Positions 16,928 to 25,830 of a DNA stretch of 44,136 bases are shown here, piece after piece (position 1 is the stretch's first letter; each line of letters starts with the position of its first letter). A program made the position numbers and the translations under genes. The DNA comes from an uncultured bacterium (GTDB lineage Bacteria > Armatimonadota > HRBIN16). Location: positions 1 through 44,136 of the forward strand of contig CALJAP010000013.1 in the NCBI GenBank assembly GCA_938027655.1. Direction: 5' to 3'. The notes below the pieces were generated by a model, which was not told the DNA's origin, made no database searches, and saw only the letters and a program-made list of their open reading frames with translations.

Positions 16928-17029
16928 TTACACCCGCTTTGCTCGCATTCGCGCTTCGCGCCGGGCAGCTTTCTGCTTCTCTTCTTTACGCTTGCGCCGT
17001 TGACGCAGCTCCTTCTGTCGTATGCGCAT
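16928..17029 (-). CDS. 33-residue highly basic small protein
   Basis: This short ORF encodes MRIRQKELRQRRKRKEEKQK followed by 13 residues ending ARMRAKRV. About half of the residues are Arg or Lys, with a helical, heptad-free charge pattern. The ATG at 17029 has a strong GGAGAAGGAGG ribosome site upstream with 7 bases of spacing, which is the best argument that it is translated. Such small basic proteins usually bind nucleic acid, often rRNA, but no family was recognised. It stands alone on the minus strand between nadC and the tricorn-like gene. The strong ribosome site and clean stop argue for a real gene. Confidence 0.55.
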   Translation of the reverse strand: MRIRQKELRQRRKRKEEKQKAARREARMRAKRV

Positions 17030-17144
17030 GGCATCGCCTCCTTCTCCGTTTTTACCAACAGCAGATTCTACAAGCAGAGGGGAAGAAAGTCAAATCCGTT
17101 GAGCAAGACAGGAATCCTGCCAGCGATAATCTAACCCTTGTAGC

Positions 17145-20100
17145 ATGAGACGAGCGTATCTTGTTTTGTGGTGGGTGGTTTGCGCGTTTACCGCGCAAGG
17201 AGAGGTCACGGTGTGGGCACAGCTGCCTGTGCCTCCGATTAAGCCGATCGTCGGGGCGCGAATGCCTGCCCTGAGCCCCGATGGCAAACGAATCGCCTTC
17301 GTGTATCGTGGGGACGTATGGATTGCTCCCGCCACCGGTGGGCAGGCAACGCCTCTCACGCGCCACGTGGAGATGGACGCCTTTCCGCTCTTTTCGCCCG
17401 ACGGCAGATGGATTGCCTTCTCCAGCCTGCGCAACGGAAACTGGGACATTTTTGTGGTGCCGACAGACGGAGGAGAAGTGCGTCAACTGACCTATCACGC
17501 GAACAGCGAGATTGCGTACGGCTGGAGCCCCGATGGCAAGTATCTGCTGTTCTCCTCGGTGCGGGATACCACCAACAACACCCTTTTCGCGCTGGACGTG
17601 CGCACGTTGCGCTTCAAGAAGTTAGCCGAAGATTACGCTCCCCTCAACTATCCCAGCTACTCGCCCGACGGGAAGATGGTGGTGTACGGGCGATATGGCT
17701 TCCACTGGACCCGTCCGCGCTATGTGGGTTCGGCGGCGGCGCAAATCTGGTTGCTTGACCTTACCAGAAACACGCGCCGCGCCCTGACAAACAACAACCG
17801 CCAGCACCTGTGGACGAAGTTCCTGCCCGACGGCAAAAGCCTGTTGACCGTTACCGTTGGCGAGGAGACGCCGTCGGTTAGCAAGCTGGGCACTACTATT
17901 CCCAAGATTGTGGACAGTCCCAGCCGTACTCCGAACCTGTGGGTGTTCGACCTGGAAGGGCGGGGCAGGCAATTGACGTTCTTCACCGGGGGGGCGGTAC
18001 GCTTCCCGACGGTGGCGTGGCGTACGGGCGACATCGCCTTCGAGTACGAACACGACCTATGGCTCCTTCCCGCCGGTTCACGCAACCCACAGAAAATCGT
18101 ATTGTACGCCGCCGAGGACGAGAAACAGAACACCCGCCGGCGCGAGGTGCTGACCTCCGGCGTTACCGAAGCGGAGCCTTCGCCCGATGGCAAGACCTTT
18201 GCCTTCGGGTTGCGCGGCGACATCTGGACGGTGCTTATCGAAAAGCCGAAGGGGGTAGCAGGGCGCAGTGCCGAGATCGCCCGACGCCTCACCGACTGGG
18301 CAGGGGACGATTCGGATTTCGTGTGGTCGGCGGACGGCAAGAAGATATACTTTACCTCCGACCGTGAGTTCAATACCCGCCTGTATGAACTGGACATCGA
18401 AACGCTGCAGGTCAAACCTCTCTGGAACCGTTCCGAAGATGTAACCGGTCCGCGTCTTTCTCCCGACGGCAAGCAGCTGGCTTTCTGGGTATCGGGCAGC
18501 GAAGGTGGTTTGTATGTGCTAACTCTGGAGACGGGCGAGGTCAAACGCCTGGCGAAGGTGCCCGGCACGCACTGGTATGGGCTGGGCGGAGGACAGTTCG
18601 CGTGGTCGCCCGATATGCGCTGGATGGCGTTTACCTACCGTGGGGAAGACCTCGCATGGAACATCTGGATTATGCCAGCCGCCGGCGGTGACCCGGTGAA
18701 TGTCACACGCCTTAACGCCTACCACAGCCAGCCGGCCTGGTCGCCCGACGGAAAATATCTGTTCTTCCAGAGTGACCGTGACGGCAACGGGCTGTACGTG
18801 CTGCCCCTGCAGGAAGAACCCGCTCGTAGCGTAGACACCGACCTGAAGTACGAAAAACCCAAAGAGAAGGTGCTGGTGGAGATCGATTTTCAGGACATTC
18901 ACCGGCGTATTCGCAAGATGGTCAACCAGAATCCACAAGCCGACCTGACGGTCAGTGTTGAGGGACTCATCCTCTTCCTATCGGAAGGTGACATCTGGTC
19001 GGTATCGTACGACGGCAAGGAGACCAAACGTCTGACCACGGGCGGAGGTGTATCCAGCCTGCGGGTGTCAGCGGACGGCAAACGGCTCTTCTTCATCCGC
19101 AACGGCGAGCTGTGGACGATGAAGCTGGAGGGCAGTAACCCGCAGGAGAAGGTAACCTTCACCGCCGATTGGGAGCGCGACGTACGCGCCGAACGCAGGG
19201 CGGCGTTCACGCAGTTCTGGCGAAGCTACCACCGGGGTTTCTACGACGCGAACTTTCACGGCAGGGACTGGGAAGCCATTCGCAAGCGCTATGAGCCTCT
19301 GCTGGACGCGGTGGAAACGCGCGAGGAGTTCGCCACCCTGCTTCAGATGATGGTCGGTGAGCTGGAAGCCTCGCACTCGGAAGTATCCCCTGCGCCCGGG
19401 GGCAATCCCAGTCCGGTAACCCCCCATCTGGGATTTACCTTTGACTACAGCTACGAAGGTGCGGGCATTAAGGTCGGCAAAGTGCCGCAGGGTGCGCCCG
19501 GTTCCTACCCACAGACGCGCATCCGCGAAGGCGAGTACGTGCTGGCGATTAACGGACAGGATGTTACCCTCGACGAGAACCTGTGGAAGCTGATTAACGA
19601 CAAGCAGGAGCGCGAGTTCGAGTTTCTGGTCAACTCCAGGCCCAGTAAGGACGGTGCGCGCGTGGTGAAGTACCGCGTGCTGAGCGGTGGCGAGTGGAGT
19701 AATCTTATCTACCGCAACCGCATCGAGCGCCTGCGCAAATACACCGACGACAAGAGCGGGGGAAAAATCGGATACGTGCACATCTCGGGTATGGGGTTTG
19801 GCAATCAGGTGCAGTTCGAGCGCGAGGTGTACGAGCAGGTAGTCGGTAAGCAGGCGATGATTATCGACGTGCGCTTCAACGGGGGCGGTAACATCTCCGA
19901 CACGCTGGTAGACTGGTTGGAGCGCAAGCCTCACGGTTTCTACCGCCCACGTGACAGCGCCATTGAACCTGCTCCAAGCCGCGCGTGGGATAAGCCTATC
20001 ATCGTGCTGATGAACGAACACAGCTACTCCAACGCTGAGATGTTTCCCTACGCCATGCGCGCCAAGGGACTGGCAAAGCTGGTGGGTATGCCCACGCCGG

Positions 20101-20303
20101 GCTACGTTATCTGGACATGGGGGCTGCAGCTGGTGGACGGCACAGGAGCGCGGATGCCCCAGAGCGGCGTCTACCGTCTGGACGGCACGCCGATGGAGAA
20201 CATTGGCGAAAAGCCGGACGTGCAGGTGTGGATGACCCCCGACGACTGGCTGGAGGAGCGCGACCCCCAGCTGGACAAGGCGATAGAGATGCTGATGAGG
20301 TAG
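17145..20303 (+). CDS. Tricorn-like S41 protease with TolB-type propellers and PDZ domain
   Basis: This 1052-residue secreted protease has a signal peptide of about 25 residues. Two beta-propellers of TolB/WD40-like blades follow (repeated LSPDGKRIAF, FSPDGRWIAF, WSPDGKYLFFQSDRDGN). Next are a tail-specific protease helical region (about 685-760), a PDZ domain (GFTFDYSYEGAGIKVG, GEYVLAINGQDV) and an S41 catalytic domain (KIGYVHISGMGFGNQ, IIDVRFNGGGNISD, VLMNEHSYSNAEMF). Ser962 in HSYSNAE is the probable nucleophile by alignment with tricorn. The build matches tricorn, which trims oligopeptides from larger proteases. The upstream GATAAT hexamer (17125-17130) is a possible -10, and no Shine-Dalgarno is evident. 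Confidence 0.92.
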   Translation: MRRAYLVLWWVVCAFTAQGEVTVWAQLPVPPIKPIVGARMPALSPDGKRIAFVYRGDVWIAPATGGQATPLTRHVEMDAFPLFSPDGRWIAFSSLRNGNWDIFVVPTDGGEVRQLTYHANSEIAYGWSPDGKYLLFSSVRDTTNNTLFALDVRTLRFKKLAEDYAPLNYPSYSPDGKMVVYGRYGFHWTRPRYVGSAAAQIWLLDLTRNTRRALTNNNRQHLWTKFLPDGKSLLTVTVGEETPSVSKLGTTIPKIVDSPSRTPNLWVFDLEGRGRQLTFFTGGAVRFPTVAWRTGDIAFEYEHDLWLLPAGSRNPQKIVLYAAEDEKQNTRRREVLTSGVTEAEPSPDGKTFAFGLRGDIWTVLIEKPKGVAGRSAEIARRLTDWAGDDSDFVWSADGKKIYFTSDREFNTRLYELDIETLQVKPLWNRSEDVTGPRLSPDGKQLAFWVSGSEGGLYVLTLETGEVKRLAKVPGTHWYGLGGGQFAWSPDMRWMAFTYRGEDLAWNIWIMPAAGGDPVNVTRLNAYHSQPAWSPDGKYLFFQSDRDGNGLYVLPLQEEPARSVDTDLKYEKPKEKVLVEIDFQDIHRRIRKMVNQNPQADLTVSVEGLILFLSEGDIWSVSYDGKETKRLTTGGGVSSLRVSADGKRLFFIRNGELWTMKLEGSNPQEKVTFTADWERDVRAERRAAFTQFWRSYHRGFYDANFHGRDWEAIRKRYEPLLDAVETREEFATLLQMMVGELEASHSEVSPAPGGNPSPVTPHLGFTFDYSYEGAGIKVGKVPQGAPGSYPQTRIREGEYVLAINGQDVTLDENLWKLINDKQEREFEFLVNSRPSKDGARVVKYRVLSGGEWSNLIYRNRIERLRKYTDDKSGGKIGYVHISGMGFGNQVQFEREVYEQVVGKQAMIIDVRFNGGGNISDTLVDWLERKPHGFYRPRDSAIEPAPSRAWDKPIIVLMNEHSYSNAEMFPYAMRAKGLAKLVGMPTPGYVIWTWGLQLVDGTGARMPQSGVYRLDGTPMENIGEKPDVQVWMTPDDWLEERDPQLDKAIEMLMR

Positions 20304-20315
20304 GCGCTGGTAGAC

Positions 20316-20344
20316 TTGAAAAATCTGCAAAGGCGAGGTAGAAA
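20316..20344 (+). promoter_or_regulatory. Possible promoter of the GT-C gene
   Basis: TTGAAA (20316-20321), a 17-base spacer and TAGAAA (20339-20344) lie after the protease stop, about 107 bases before the next start. The match is moderate. Confidence 0.35.
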
Positions 20345-20450
20345 ATATCCCTGCGCATATCCTGTGTGAAATAGCGCCGGAAGTGTTTGCGCGACTGCAA
20401 TCATACCGCCCGCCGAGCGTTTTCCGACGACAACACGATGAAGAGGCAGG

Positions 20451-22058
20451 ATGCAGGTGAGGCAGGAACTATCCCAAAAGCACGGAAGGGGGCTGGCTCC
20501 AGCTGGCGATGTGATAGTCATCACTGGTACGATGCTCATCGGCATCAGCGCGCTGGTGTTTCTGTGTGTGCTCTGCGCGTTTCTGGTGCTGCCATCAGAG
20601 GCTATCGCGAGCTTCTTGCCCGATGATGCTTTTTACTACTTCAAAATCGCCCGCAACGTTGCGAACGGATATGGTTTCTCGTTTGATACCATCAATCCGA
20701 CGAACGGCTACCAGCCGCTGTGGATGTATCTGCTGTTAGTACCCGCTTACATTACCCGGCAGATGCATGTGGAGGTCTTTCCTCGCGTTGCCCTCGTGTA
20801 CCAGGCGATGCTGTTACTGGTGGCTGTTGCGCTGCTGCACAAAGCGTTGATTCGAAGTTGCAACCTCCCTGCCGTGTTGATGGGAGACGCCTTTGCCCTT
20901 GTATTGGGCTTGCGGGTGTTCGTGAATGGTATGGAGAGCACAACGGTTTTTCTCGTCTTCGCGGGCATCGTCTGGTATCTATCTCGCCAAGCCGGTGATT
21001 CACAGGACGCGGCGTACTTTGCCCTTGTCGGGCTGTTGTCCGGGGTGCTCTTTCTGGCGCGATTAGATAACATCTTTATCGTTCTGGCGTGGACGGTCGG
21101 TCACGCTTTGCTGAGAAATCAGGCGCGTATGCGCTGGAGCCATCTGCTACTGATGGCTGGGGCGGTGGGATTGGTAGCCGTGCCTTATCTGCTATACAAC
21201 TACGTGGCGTTCGGTGACCTGGTGCCGATTAGCGGTAAGTTGAAAAGTTCGTTTCCGCGTGTGGAGCACCCCGACTTGTCCCGTATACCTTTGCACTCCT
21301 ATTTTGTGCTGGTTATCTGCCTGTTCGCGGTGCTCTGGCTGTGGCGCAAGATGGAGCAGCCACGAATGCTTCTCCTTTTCCTGTCGGCATGGAGTGCGGG
21401 AATCTGGCTACATGCTCTGCATACCGTCCTGTTTATGAAATGGGCGGTGTTCAAGTGGCACTTTGCCTCCTACTGGATACCCCTGACGGTGATCGTGCCT
21501 CTGCTACTGACACGTTGGCAGCAGTCTCGCTACGCCACCCCTGCGTACCTAGCAGGAGTGGTGGTATGGGGATCGCTCGTGCTATCGTTAGGGCAGTTTT
21601 TCTGGCAAGCGTGGCGTGGAAAAGAGTTGCCGGACTGGCATCGGGTGGGTTATCGTGCTGCTGTATGGGCACGACAGAATACGCCTCCGCAGGCGGTATT
21701 TGCGATGAAAGATTGCGGGGTTTTCGGCTATTACTCCGACCGCCGTGTGGTGAACCTGGACGGGGTGGTAAACAACACCGAGCTGCAGACGTATCTCCAT
21801 CGGCAGCAGCTGGGTCGGTATCTCGCCCGAAAGGGTGTGAGGTTTCTGGTGCAGCATGCCGTGCATGAACGCTCCACAGCAGTGGAGAACGCTCCTGCGG
21901 TTGCCAGCGGCGTATACGAGCAGACCACCATCCGTTACGTTAGCCAGTTGTACGGCACGGTAAGCGACGCCATTCCCCTTCGACGGAAACAGGAGCGGTT
22001 CCGCCAGCGGGCGCGAGAAGGAGTATATCTTATCTGGGACCTGGCGAGTACGCCCTAG
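20451..22058 (+). CDS. GT-C-fold membrane glycosyltransferase
   Basis: This 535-residue polytopic membrane protein has roughly ten hydrophobic helices. It carries the GT-C signature in the first outer loop: FLPDDAFYYFKIARNVANGYG then NPTNGYQPLW. This pattern, an acidic pair and a later NGY.PLW, resembles polyprenyl-phosphate-sugar dependent transferases such as AftB-like arabinosyltransferases. The C-terminal 140 residues form a soluble domain (DCGVFGYYSDRRVVNLDGVVNN). It probably moves a sugar from a lipid carrier onto a polysaccharide or protein outside the inner membrane. The gene converges on epsI with a 4-base overlap. The start ATG has GAAGAGGCAGG upstream. The substrate is inferred only. 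Confidence 0.8.
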   Translation: MQVRQELSQKHGRGLAPAGDVIVITGTMLIGISALVFLCVLCAFLVLPSEAIASFLPDDAFYYFKIARNVANGYGFSFDTINPTNGYQPLWMYLLLVPAYITRQMHVEVFPRVALVYQAMLLLVAVALLHKALIRSCNLPAVLMGDAFALVLGLRVFVNGMESTTVFLVFAGIVWYLSRQAGDSQDAAYFALVGLLSGVLFLARLDNIFIVLAWTVGHALLRNQARMRWSHLLLMAGAVGLVAVPYLLYNYVAFGDLVPISGKLKSSFPRVEHPDLSRIPLHSYFVLVICLFAVLWLWRKMEQPRMLLLFLSAWSAGIWLHALHTVLFMKWAVFKWHFASYWIPLTVIVPLLLTRWQQSRYATPAYLAGVVVWGSLVLSLGQFFWQAWRGKELPDWHRVGYRAAVWARQNTPPQAVFAMKDCGVFGYYSDRRVVNLDGVVNNTELQTYLHRQQLGRYLARKGVRFLVQHAVHERSTAVENAPAVASGVYEQTTIRYVSQLYGTVSDAIPLRRKQERFRQRAREGVYLIWDLASTP

Positions 22059-22732
22059 ATAACCTCAGGCAAACTCTGCTCGAGCGCGGAGAGCATTTGC
22101 CCGGCGAACTCGCGAACCACGTTCAGGTCCTTCTCCTCATTGTCCGAGGAGGGAATAATGAAGCGCATGAAGAAAGTCTGTTGACGTTGCATTCCCAGCA
22201 GGCGCGCTATATAGGTGGAGATTCGCGCAACGGCGGCCGAGCCGGTTGACCCAAGAGGCGAGCGATACCAGTACACAACCGTTGCTTTCCGCCCGTTATT
22301 GTCTACCAGCATTAGGCGTGCATGGTACGATTTGCCCACGCTGGGTATCCGAAACTCTACCTGACGGTCGTTCTGAATTTTCCATCCCTGGTCGGGGAAA
22401 CACAGGTGGGGATTGTGGAAAGCGTCTGAGTGCGTACCGGCGAGCAAGACAAAATCGATTTGCCGTCCTTCGGGGTTGATGTATATTCGCGAGATGATAG
22501 CATCAGGGCGGAGAGCCTGGTAAACCAACGCTCCCATTTCGTAGCGTCGTCCCTGCCATTCGCCCACCTGCACAGGGATACGTTCATCGGTGATTTCCAC
22601 GGTGACCTTGCCCTGCCCCGGGCGGGTAACCAGTACGACGATCGCTGTTGCCACGCTAAGCGCGAAGAGTACCCACAGGTTGCGCAGCGAGTATTTCGGG
22701 TAGCCGTTAGAAACAGAAGTTAACGACGCCAT
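22055..22732 (-). CDS. epsI: EpsI family exosortase-associated protein
   Basis: EpsI proteins are partners of exosortases in exopolysaccharide clusters. This 225-residue protein has one N-terminal hydrophobic helix (LWVLFALSVATAIVVLV) and an extracytoplasmic domain with the family pattern GEWQGRRYEMG, GTHSDAFHNPHLCFPDQGW (the usual H-x-P-x-x-C motif), YHARLMLVDN and VVYWYRSP. The C-terminus is acidic with FAGQMLSALEQSLPEVI. The start at 22732 (MASLTSVS) is backed by GGGAGGTTACTGGG. It overlaps the exosortase by 13 bases and is the last gene of the operon. The function in the family is unknown beyond co-occurrence. Confidence 0.9.
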   Translation of the reverse strand: MASLTSVSNGYPKYSLRNLWVLFALSVATAIVVLVTRPGQGKVTVEITDERIPVQVGEWQGRRYEMGALVYQALRPDAIISRIYINPEGRQIDFVLLAGTHSDAFHNPHLCFPDQGWKIQNDRQVEFRIPSVGKSYHARLMLVDNNGRKATVVYWYRSPLGSTGSAAVARISTYIARLLGMQRQQTFFMRFIIPSSDNEEKDLNVVREFAGQMLSALEQSLPEVI

Positions 22733-23589
22733 CCCAGTAACCTCCCTACTTGAAACAATGCGGCGAAGGCAACCACCAGCACGAGGTAGCCGCTCCAATC
22801 GTGAAAGTTGTAGCCCGCTTCCTCACCGAACTTCGTGCCAACGATGCCGATAAGGGCAATTCGCAAACCGTTGATGAAAATCGCTAGAGGCAGTGCGGTT
22901 ATCACCAGCACCACCTGCCGCCAGATGCTGGTGCCGATGTAGTAGGCAAAGAAGGCGGCAAAAGTTGCCATCGAAATAAGCATTTTGAACCCGCTACAGG
23001 GCACTCCTACATCCAGATCGAACCCACCCGGGATATAGATGAAGTTGCCTACCCGACGGGTTTCGTAGCCGATGGTTTTGAGAATAGCGTCAGCAACGCT
23101 GGTGGACCACGCCTGTGCGGGTTGGGAAATCTCATCGAAGAGAACCCCGGGCAGGGGCATCATGAACAGAAGAAACAGCAGAGGAAACCAGAGAATGCGC
23201 ACATAATTCCACCCGAGAAGCGCAGCCGTCATGCCGTACAGCAGCATCAGGAAAGAGACGGAGGATAACGTAGTGGACGGCGCGAGATGCCCCAGTATGC
23301 GCAGGAGCAACGCAGGCACAATGAGCCAGAAACCGTGACCGCTAGGAGCAGGTGACTCTCTGCGCAGCTCCTCGCGACGCATCCATACCATATACGCTGC
23401 CAGAAAAGGTACAAGCACACCGTGCGAGTAGTAACCCGTCCACTCGAACCATTTGCCCTTCCAGTCAACGAACATCGAGTAGTAAGCCACAAAGACCGTT
23501 ATTGCCAGCCCGATGCCCAGCCAGAAGGCACGCTGGGGTAACCACTGCTTAATCGCCCAGCGATAAGGTTTGCGGATTGCTTCGTTCAT
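22720..23589 (-). CDS. xrt: Exosortase (Xrt)
   Basis: This 289-residue membrane protease/transpeptidase sorts proteins with C-terminal signals such as PEP-CTERM. It has about eight hydrophobic segments and the catalytic triad in the usual context: Cys198 (GVPCSGFKML), Arg243 (NGLRIALIG) and His263 (FHDWSGY). Its gene overlaps gtrA by the ATGA tetranucleotide and epsI by 13 bases. No neighbouring gene carries an obvious PEP-CTERM tail, so its substrates must lie elsewhere. The subtype cannot be set by eye; the EpsI partner and polysaccharide context suggest an EPS-associated exosortase. Confidence 0.93.
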   Translation of the reverse strand: MNEAIRKPYRWAIKQWLPQRAFWLGIGLAITVFVAYYSMFVDWKGKWFEWTGYYSHGVLVPFLAAYMVWMRREELRRESPAPSGHGFWLIVPALLLRILGHLAPSTTLSSVSFLMLLYGMTAALLGWNYVRILWFPLLFLLFMMPLPGVLFDEISQPAQAWSTSVADAILKTIGYETRRVGNFIYIPGGFDLDVGVPCSGFKMLISMATFAAFFAYYIGTSIWRQVVLVITALPLAIFINGLRIALIGIVGTKFGEEAGYNFHDWSGYLVLVVAFAALFQVGRLLGWRR

Positions 23590-24059
23590 TGTGTCCGTAC
23601 CGCTCCTTTCCGATGACCGAAAGTCCAGCGTCTATTGGCAAAGAAGTTCCAGAACACCACGATGCCCGTTGCCAGTATCTTGGCGCCGTTAAACACCAGT
23701 TTCGGGTGCGGGTCGTGCTTATCGAATAATAATACGAAACTTACGATACTGTAGTTCAGCAACGCTCCAACGATGTTTACCACCACAAAGCGGATAAACT
23801 CCTCATGCACCGCACGCCGCTCACGGTCGCGGAACGTCCAGCGACTGTTCCAGAAATAGCCGTTGACCACCGCCACGCAAAACCCCATCACACTCGCCAG
23901 CGCCGCCGGACGCACATGGAGCAGATAGTAGGCGATGTTCGCCACCGAAAAGTCGATCACTGTGCTGCTTGCACCGACAATGCAGAACTTAATGAACTGC
24001 CGTACGCCTTTCCGCTGTAGCTGCGTCGTTACCCAATTGCTAACAGAAGCACCGTTCAT
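23586..24059 (-). CDS. GtrA family membrane protein
   Basis: This 157-residue protein has four hydrophobic helices and the GtrA pattern: RQFIKFCIVGASSTVIDF, MGFCVAVVNGYFWNSRWTF and FFANRRWTFG at the end. GtrA proteins flip or help to flip lipid-linked sugars. The mycobacterial member Rv3789 is linked to decaprenyl-phosphoarabinose handling. The gene follows DPPR synthase by 9 bases and overlaps the exosortase, so it belongs to the operon. AGGAG lies just ahead of its ATG. Confidence 0.88.
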   Translation of the reverse strand: MNGASVSNWVTTQLQRKGVRQFIKFCIVGASSTVIDFSVANIAYYLLHVRPAALASVMGFCVAVVNGYFWNSRWTFRDRERRAVHEEFIRFVVVNIVGALLNYSIVSFVLLFDKHDPHPKLVFNGAKILATGIVVFWNFFANRRWTFGHRKGAVRTQ

Positions 24060-24068
24060 TCACTGCTC

Positions 24069-24986
24069 CTATTGTACGATTGCCCAGACCGCCACAACTA
24101 TCCACAATAGTATTGTGGCTTGGATGCCTCGGTCCTCCAGTAGTACCTGCTCGGGAGCGCCGCCCAGGTCTTTGCGATGCACCAGATACAGATACCTGAA
24201 GATACCGTACATCACCAGGGGAATAGTATACTTCAAGTTCTCGTGTTGTGTTGCAGTTGCGCTCTGGATGGTGTAGAGCGCGTACGTAATGATCGTGGCG
24301 GAGCTGACTATGGCAATGAACTGGTCCAGCAAACCGACACTGTATTCCCCCAGCGTCACCCGGTGATTGGGTGCCTCCTCGCCAAGCGTAACGAGCTCGT
24401 GCCTGCGTTTGCAGAACCCCAAAAAGAGCGACAGCAATGTGGTGCACGCCAGCAGCCAGCCCGAGATGCTGACGTCGATAGCCACTGCCCCTGCCAGCGC
24501 GCGCAGCACAAACCCTGCGGCAATCAAGAACACGTCCAGAATGACAATGTGCTTTGCGCCCAGCGAATACGCCAGCGAAAGCAATATGTAAAGCACCGCC
24601 AGCCAGCCAAAGGCAGAGCGTATCCAGAACGCCAGCACCAGACCGACCAGCATCGCACCGACCATAAACCAGCTGGCGACCATTACCGGCAACTTGCCGG
24701 AGGCGATCGGACGCAATCGCTTCTGGGGGTGCAGACGGTCCTCTTCCACGTCCTGCAGGTCGTTGTAAATGTACACGGCACCCGAAATCAAGCAGAAGCT
24801 GAGGAACGCCAGCACATTGAGCCACACCCTGGTGGCATCTCCCAGCTTCTCGGCGAAGAGCAGTCCTGCAAACAGCAGCAGATTCTTACTCCACTGGCGT
24901 GGTCGCATCGCGACCACGCCCCATCTTATCCATTCTATCGGGCTTGCCTGCTGCAAGGAGAACCCGTTTTGCCTCGACCACTTCAT
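24069..24986 (-). CDS. Decaprenyl-phosphate phosphoribosyltransferase (DPPR synthase, UbiA family)
   Basis: This 305-residue, roughly nine-helix UbiA-type prenyltransferase joins phosphoribose to a polyprenyl phosphate. Diagnostic features are MRPRQWSKNLLLFAGLLFAEKLG at the start, the first Asp-rich motif NDLQDVEEDRLHP (Asn75, Asp76, Asp79, Asp83), the phrase RLRPIASGKLP and the second loop DVFLIAAGFVLRALAGA. The family provides the ribose/arabinose lipid donor (mycobacterial Rv3806c). It lies 27 bases after the ExoY-like gene and 9 before gtrA. The epimerase that would turn ribose into arabinose (DprE1/E2) is not in the window. No clear ribosome site precedes the ATG. Confidence 0.9.
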   Translation of the reverse strand: MKWSRQNGFSLQQASPIEWIRWGVVAMRPRQWSKNLLLFAGLLFAEKLGDATRVWLNVLAFLSFCLISGAVYIYNDLQDVEEDRLHPQKRLRPIASGKLPVMVASWFMVGAMLVGLVLAFWIRSAFGWLAVLYILLSLAYSLGAKHIVILDVFLIAAGFVLRALAGAVAIDVSISGWLLACTTLLSLFLGFCKRRHELVTLGEEAPNHRVTLGEYSVGLLDQFIAIVSSATIITYALYTIQSATATQHENLKYTIPLVMYGIFRYLYLVHRKDLGGAPEQVLLEDRGIQATILLWIVVAVWAIVQ

Positions 24987-25013
24987 GCGTTCATTCCATC
25001 CACTGCTGCTTTT

Positions 25014-25721
25014 TTAACAGGCGCCTTTGCCGGTAATCACCGCAGGAACGGTAAACAGCAAAATCTTCAAGTCCGTCCAGAAGCTCATGGTATCGATATA
25101 GATATGGTCCAGTTCTACCCACTCGCGGAACCCGATGTTGCTGCGCCCGCTAATTTGCCACAAGCAGGTCAAGCCGGGGGGCACACTGAGTCGACGCATC
25201 TCCCACTCGCCGTAGCTTGCCACCTCCGATGGCAGAGGCGGGCGCGGACCCACCAGACTCATCTCGCCATGCAACACATGAATGAGCTGGGGCAGCTCAT
25301 CCAGGCTATAACGCCGCAGGAACCTGCCGACGCGCGTTACCCGCGGGTCGTTGCGCATCTTAAAAACCGGACCTCCACGCACCTCGTTTTTGGGTATCAG
25401 GTCGCGCTTAATCTGTTCAGCGTTTTTCACCATCGAACGAAACTTGATGAACCAGAACGGCTTCCCACCTTTGCCAATCCGTACCTGCCGGAAAAGCACC
25501 GGTCCCGGCGAGTCCAGCTTAATCGCTATCGCGATGAGCAGCATCAACGGCGCCAGCAACACCAGCCCAACGCTCGCTACCACTATGTCCAGGATGCGCT
25601 TGGCGATGCGGTAGCCTCTGGGCAGCTCAAGTACGGGCACGGTTATCCGCAGGTCCGGCATCTCTGCCTCCCCCACCGCAGGAGGAGCAACACCGGGCAA
25701 TGGTGTTTGTGCGTGTGCCAT
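25014..25721 (-). CDS. Undecaprenyl-phosphate sugar phosphotransferase (ExoY/WcaJ type)
   Basis: This 235-residue enzyme transfers the first sugar phosphate onto the lipid carrier and starts polysaccharide repeat-unit assembly. One hydrophobic segment (residues about 43-63, ILDIVVASVGLVLLAPLM) is followed by the family motifs GPVLFRQVRIGKGGKPF, FIKFRSMV, VGRFLRRYSLDELPQL, LVGPRPPLPSEV and PPGLTCLWQISGR. It lacks the multi-helix N-terminal half of full-length WcaJ, like ExoY or RfbP catalytic domains. It follows the Wzc-like gene by 109 bases. The RBS is GAAGGGAG. It is the third gene in the polysaccharide operon. Confidence 0.93.
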   Translation of the reverse strand: MAHAQTPLPGVAPPAVGEAEMPDLRITVPVLELPRGYRIAKRILDIVVASVGLVLLAPLMLLIAIAIKLDSPGPVLFRQVRIGKGGKPFWFIKFRSMVKNAEQIKRDLIPKNEVRGGPVFKMRNDPRVTRVGRFLRRYSLDELPQLIHVLHGEMSLVGPRPPLPSEVASYGEWEMRRLSVPPGLTCLWQISGRSNIGFREWVELDHIYIDTMSFWTDLKILLFTVPAVITGKGAC

Positions 25722-25830
25722 CGCCTCTCAAACTCCCTTCCTCTAAAAAATACCATAGATTAGCGGCCAGGGTCCGAACACCTCCATCTTTCTGTCTGTC
25801 GCGAGCCGAGACGAACCGAGTTCACCCATC

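Noticed and set aside
19068-20330. 420-residue minus-strand ORF opposite the tricorn-like protease
   Set aside because: The plus strand here encodes a complete S41 domain. The minus frame has no ribosome site and shadow-like composition.
24177-25763. 528-residue plus-strand ORF over DPPR synthase and the ExoY-like gene
   Set aside because: It is antisense to two genes with clear family motifs. Its composition (many His, Gln, Arg) is that of a shadow frame, and it matches no known pattern.
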